In this document: in pieces, positions 59,480-64,000 of the stretch
Layout of the letters: the number at the start of each line of letters is the position of its first letter
How positions within the stretch are numbered: the stretch's first letter is position 1
Origin: Nageia nagi
Lineage: Eukaryota > Pinophyta
Reading direction: 5' to 3'
Length of the DNA stretch: 64,000 bases
NCBI GenBank assembly: GCA_050084985.1
Contig: JBITNC010000001.1
Span: forward strand, 191,580,001-191,644,000
Program-made: the position numbers and the translations under genes
The notes under the pieces: model-generated
Told to the model about the DNA's origin: nothing
The model's input: only the letters and a program-made list of their open reading frames with translations
Database searches by the model: none

Positions 59480-61760
59480 TAATAGAAAAATAAATAAATG
59501 GTGTGACATGGAATGCAAAATTGCTAGAAAAAATATTAAAATTGTTCTAAATGATATAGATAAATAACATAAAATAAAAGAATATAAAATATTAGTTAAA
59601 TATATGAAACGATTATTTTTAAATCAACAACAAAGAAAACTTCTAGACTCGTCTAAACATAATGTAAAATAGTTTTGGAAAATAATTTTACTTAAAAAAA
59701 TGATAGTTGAACCTCAAGTTGACTTAAATAGTTGGAATTGCTACCTCAAAATATTGCAAATCTCTTTTCTAAATTTTGAAGAATATATTCAAGAGTTAGT
59801 ACCTCCTTTCAACCGAAAGAAAGTTTTCTCTTTAAACAATATTAAAGATGGAGTTAAAAGGTTATCAAATGGAAAGGTCAAAGATATAGAAAGTTATTAA
59901 GCAAATTTCTTTGATATTGGTACCTCTATCATTGCTCCCCATATCTAAACTCTTTTCAACACTTCTCTTAAAGAAGGATTCCCTAAGTAATGGACTAATA
60001 GCTCAATTGTTCATATTTATAAAATTGAAGACAAAAGCAACCCATCAAATTATAAAACTATTATGATAAGTCCTCTTCTTGCCAAACTCTATGGTAGTAT
60101 TATAGAAAATAAAATTAGTATTTGGATTTATAATAACAATTTAAGAGTAAAAAGAAAAACTAGTTTTAGAAGCAAACATTCAATAATTGATCACCTCTTC
60201 ATTTTTTGAGTTATTATTGAAAACTATTGAAATATCAAAGGAGATTTATTTGCTTGCTTTGTAGATTTTAAAAACCATTTGGTATTGTTGCTAAGGATAA
60301 ACTCTTAAAGTGTATGGTTAATTTATATTTACCTTTTGAACTAATATTTATTGTTTTTAAACTTTATGAACAAGTTATTGCCAAACTTAAAATTAATTAA
60401 GGATGATATGAGGATTTTACTTAAATAGGGTTGTCCATCTTTCCCAACTCTTTTTGGTATTCAAATATACCAACTAGAAATTTTTTTAAGAAGTTGGATG
60501 TATGGGAACTAGCCTTCATAACCTTGTTATTATTCTTCTCCTTTATGCAAATGATATTATCTAGTGAGATAGACATTATAATGATCTAGTAAAATAATTA
60601 AATATGTTTCCAATATTTTGCAATGTATCCAAATTAATAGCTAATGTAGATAAAACCAAAATTATGATTAGTAAATCTAAAAAGGTAGCTCACCGAACAA
60701 TCCTATTTAATCATCAACCCTTAGAGATAGTTCACTCTTATAGATACTTAGATATTGACATAAATCATGAACTAAATTAGAATGTAAATGTTGAAAAATG
60801 AATCTTGTATAGGTGTAAAGACTTTCATGGCTTGGAAAATAAGTGTAAAGATGTATGACTTTACAACTAGGATCAAAGAAAACTATTTTATATTTCCTTG
60901 TAACTTCAATATTACATTATGTTTGTGAATTTTGGGATGGAAGTATTTCCCGATAAACTTAAATAAAAATGAGTTAAAAAATAATTTATCTTTTATACCT
61001 TCAAAATTAAGAATAGCATAAGGTCTTATCCTATACTTCTCATGGAAGTTGGGTTACTTCCTATTAAAAGTTAAGTCTTAAAACTATATATATTATACAA
61101 TTATAAGATTTCAAAACTAGATCATGTTAGATTACCTATAGTCACCCAACAAACTTGCCTACCTTATCAACGTATTAAAAGAGGTTAGTTGAAAGAATTT
61201 GATAAGTGGTTCAATTTTTGGGGTTTATACAATAACATATCCCCTTCTAATAGTGACAAATTAGAAGTGCAAAGTGTAAATAAAGTAATTCAATATTTTT
61301 GGAATGATGATGACATCAAAGATAAAAGAAAATTGGCTTAATATAAAAATATCATTAATCCAAAACTTGAACATCCTTCATATCCATATAAGATTAGTAA
61401 TTTCAAAAAGAAACTTGTGATTACTAAATCAAGAACTCATTCACATGAAATTCACAATGAAATTGGTAGATGGTTGTGATAAAAGATTTTATGAATTTTG
61501 TAACCTAAATTCCATAGAATATGAGACTCATTTTCTCTATTTTTTCCTACTCTAAAAAGACATAAGAAAAATCTACAAGGTATTTTTGATTACAACTTAA
61601 TCTACAAATTCTTAAACCAAGACGATCAAAACTAGCTTGGTGGTTTTATTATATAAATTAATTATATGAGAAATAATTATTCAAATACTTAATTGACATA
61701 TTTTCTTTCTTTTTGTATTTGGACAAATTTTTATAGGTCCTACAAACCTTTGGATTTAAA
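59480..61760 (+). pseudogene. LINE reverse transcriptase and C-terminal region
   Basis: 59480-60898 is the second copy of the RT fragment (YAND at 60544-60555 for the catalytic YADD; the same stops). Unlike unit 1 it runs on past the duplication edge: segments such as DKWFNFWGLYNN (about 61200), VIQYFWNDDD (about 61290), a FCNLNSIEYETHF-type Cys/His motif (about 61497-61540, the usual C-terminal zinc site of plant LINE ORF2), and YFLSFCIWTNFYRS (about 61700). The reading crosses several frames with stops. No poly(A) tail or target duplication was identified. Confidence 0.8.
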
Positions 61761-64000
61761 AGATGATAAGAGACTCATCTTATCTTATATTATAATAAGT
61801 CAATATGATAATATATCCAATATTATACTTACATTATCTTTAACATCATTTAAACTCAAACTTTACCAAATTTAATATAGTCTCCTTAATATGAACCTAG
61901 ATAATATAATGCATTTATAATAACAACCTAAGTAGAAATTATATAAAATCATATCAATATTAAAATTGGTGATTACAAATTTCACTTTTGCATATAATGC
62001 ATTTGTAATTCTAAATACGTTAAGAATGGATATCATGTATGTAATTTCTTTTAAGAGTTCATTATATAATATATGATGATCTTAATCATAGATGTGGACA
62101 TGCACAAGAAATTTCTTTTATTCTTAAAAGCATTGGTGTAAATTAAAAAAAAATCAATGGTATACATTTATTCAAAAAAACAAATAAAGATATCAAACAT
62201 AAGCTACAAATAATAATAAGGATTTTAGAATTGAAAAAACTTAAAACTTAAAGTATAATGATTTAATGAATACATTAGAAGAAGCCCTCATATATGATAT
62301 ATGTGGTAATTAGTTTGAGCTAAAAATAAGAAGAAAAAAATAAAAGTTCCAAATTGAATTAAACAAAAAAAAAAGAAAAAAAAATGTAACATTCACAAGG
62401 TAGATAACATATAATAATACTAATGCATATAAAATATGATATATAACTTTATAAAAAATTATAATATTACATTAATAGAAGAAAATAATAGAAAATGGAA
62501 AATTACTATAATTAATATTTATTAAGCTAGGTGATAAAAGCTCACACACAGATGAATAAACATTAATAAGCATCTAAATATCATTCTCAAAGGTTTTCAA
62601 GCTCCTCTAAGAGTAATAGTTAAGGAATATAATGTTATAAAGAAGTTATGAAAGAATCCTCTAAATATTTTAATTATTTTATTGGTTATAAAATCTCCAT
62701 TCATAAACAGGCACTATAAAAGGAATTCTAGTGTACAAACAAATAAAAATTTAAAGCATTTATCCACATAACCTACAATAATAAGAATACCACAAGTGCC
62801 TAATCATATTTGGTAAAGAAGATCATCATCATAAGTATATTATAATATATGATCTACCATTACACATCAATATTGAAATTAAATAAATTAACTTTAAGAA
62901 AATGATTATGGATAATGGTTTAGGATTAAATATTTATCGTATTAAATTTCTTGAGAAATTTAATTTCATTGGAAAAGTCACTAGAATAGGAAATATAATA
63001 ATCTAAGGAGTTCATAAACAAACAAAATAGTTCATAGTTATTATTTCTTTGGAAAGAACATGTAAAAATAAAGCATTGAATATATTATGTAATTTTATAC
63101 TAGGAAATACTATAATATCTTATTAAGAACTTTGATACATGTAGGAAAGTTACTCATCAACATTACATATAAGCCTTGAATATTTAAGTAAGGGTAAATT
63201 ATATGTCATTTTAGTCGATAATGAATAGTACTCCATGTATCACATGAATTAGGTAAATGCTTCTTTATACTAAAAGGGTATCATGAATGTTTAAATGATA
63301 TAGATATATTTGGAGTATCATCACTTCCACATTTTAAATAGAAAAAAGAAGATAAAAGAATAAAATGATGTAAATATATAAAAATTAATAAAACATAAGG
63401 AAATGGGAAATATGTTATTTGAACAAATATATATTTCCATACATACTAGGAGATAAAATCCAAAAATTAAAAATTATTCCATTTTAATAATATTATTTGG
63501 TTCAATAAATTAGTAGAAAGGTATTTTTTTTTAATATAGATGGGCTACAAAGATAAGGTTTAGGAATTTACAAACAAGAAGGATTTCCCTAATAACACCA
63601 TCCTAACTTCCTCTATAAAAGAGAATTGGTTATGTCCTCAAAGTATACACATGATACAATTAGTTCAAAAGATTAAGAAGTTTACATAGTTTATGATACT
63701 ATACAATAAAATATTGAAAATACCAGTCAAGGATTAATGATAAAATATTAATGAAAGGCTTGGTAGCTTACTTTCTAATAAAATTTTTGATGAAAAATAT
63801 TCTCCTCATTCAATTAATATTTCTTCACATTTAAAGCCTTTTTTATGCTTTTTATGTTTAATTATAATTATTTTAACTATTTATTCATTCAATTATGTGC
63901 ATCCATAATAACATTGATATTTATTATGAAAATACTTGATCATGAAAAACCATCAAAAATAGAGTCTTACCTCTTTATTATATTACATTATTAGATCAAC
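61761..64000. other. AT-rich intergenic DNA
   Basis: Very AT-rich sequence with poly(A) runs (for example near 62360) and scattered short repeats. No gene, RNA gene or element end is recognised. Confidence 0.6.

Larger units (their letters stand above)
37606..60898 (+). repeat. Tandem duplication, unit 2 (with Copia-1 insert)
   Basis: Collinear with 22798-37598 apart from the Copia-1 insertion (42966-51612 plus one copy of GCTTC) and small indels. The first ~475 bases (to about 38081) are identical to unit 1. The right edge at about 60898 runs on into the remaining LINE sequence, so the right flank of unit 2 is the ancestral one, while unit 1 ends at the new junction (37599-37605). Confidence 0.95.

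Noticed and set aside
1-64000. tRNA, rRNA, snRNA or microRNA genes
   Set aside because: No cloverleaf with A/B boxes or conserved rRNA/snRNA word was recognised; the long hairpins seen belong to repeats. A dedicated scan was not possible.

Overview
The window looks like nuclear DNA of a seed plant with a large, repeat-rich genome. It is AT-rich, has GT-AG introns, holds one intact intron-containing host gene, and is otherwise filled with old nested retrotransposons. The retroelement families (Copia elements with an initiator-Met primer site, a LINE, and a gag-like reading frame of a kind common in gymnosperm repeats) suggest a conifer or other gymnosperm. The species cannot be named from this sequence.

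Layout. 1-4.4 kb: AT-rich DNA with a decayed retroelement reading frame (0.6-2.0 kb). 4.4-7.1 kb: the only intact gene, a three-exon nodulin-like/NFD4-type major facilitator protein of 615 residues, with a G-box and TATA-like motif upstream. 7.7-18 kb: several repeat families, including two long related blocks built on 310-bp tandem repeats (8.8-10.6 and 15.4-17.7 kb), a 70-bp minisatellite, an LTR-like fragment and an unrecognised gene-like fragment. 18.1-18.9 kb: the endonuclease part of a LINE. 19.1-24.0 kb: a non-autonomous Copia-like element with paired LTRs, PBS, PPT and ATAAT target duplication; it carries an exact 54-bp repeat array and a GC-richer, gene-like fragment.

22.8-60.9 kb: a direct tandem duplication of about 14.8 kb (unit 1, 22798-37598; unit 2, 37606-60898). 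Each unit holds part of the non-autonomous element, a decayed minus-strand Copia (Copia-2), a retroelement ORF remnant, a 25-bp minisatellite, an array of alternating inverted repeats with a ~430-bp period, and LINE reverse-transcriptase sequence. Unit 2 alone also contains an 8.65-kb full-length Copia (Copia-1, 42966-51612) inserted into Copia-2 with a perfect GCTTC target duplication; unit 1 keeps the empty site. Copia-1 carries a decayed pentatricopeptide-repeat (PPR) gene fragment in its leader and a string of small hairpin repeats after pol. 60.9-61.8 kb: the 3' end of the LINE. 61.8-64 kb: AT-rich DNA with no recognisable content.

The strongest observations are the PPR capture by Copia-1, the alternating-palindrome array, the tandem duplication with its age conflict (Copia-1 LTRs look more diverged than the duplicate units, although the insertion is in only one unit), and a LINE whose endonuclease and reverse-transcriptase halves now lie 17 kb apart. 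All positions and counts were made by eye; no alignment or database search was run.
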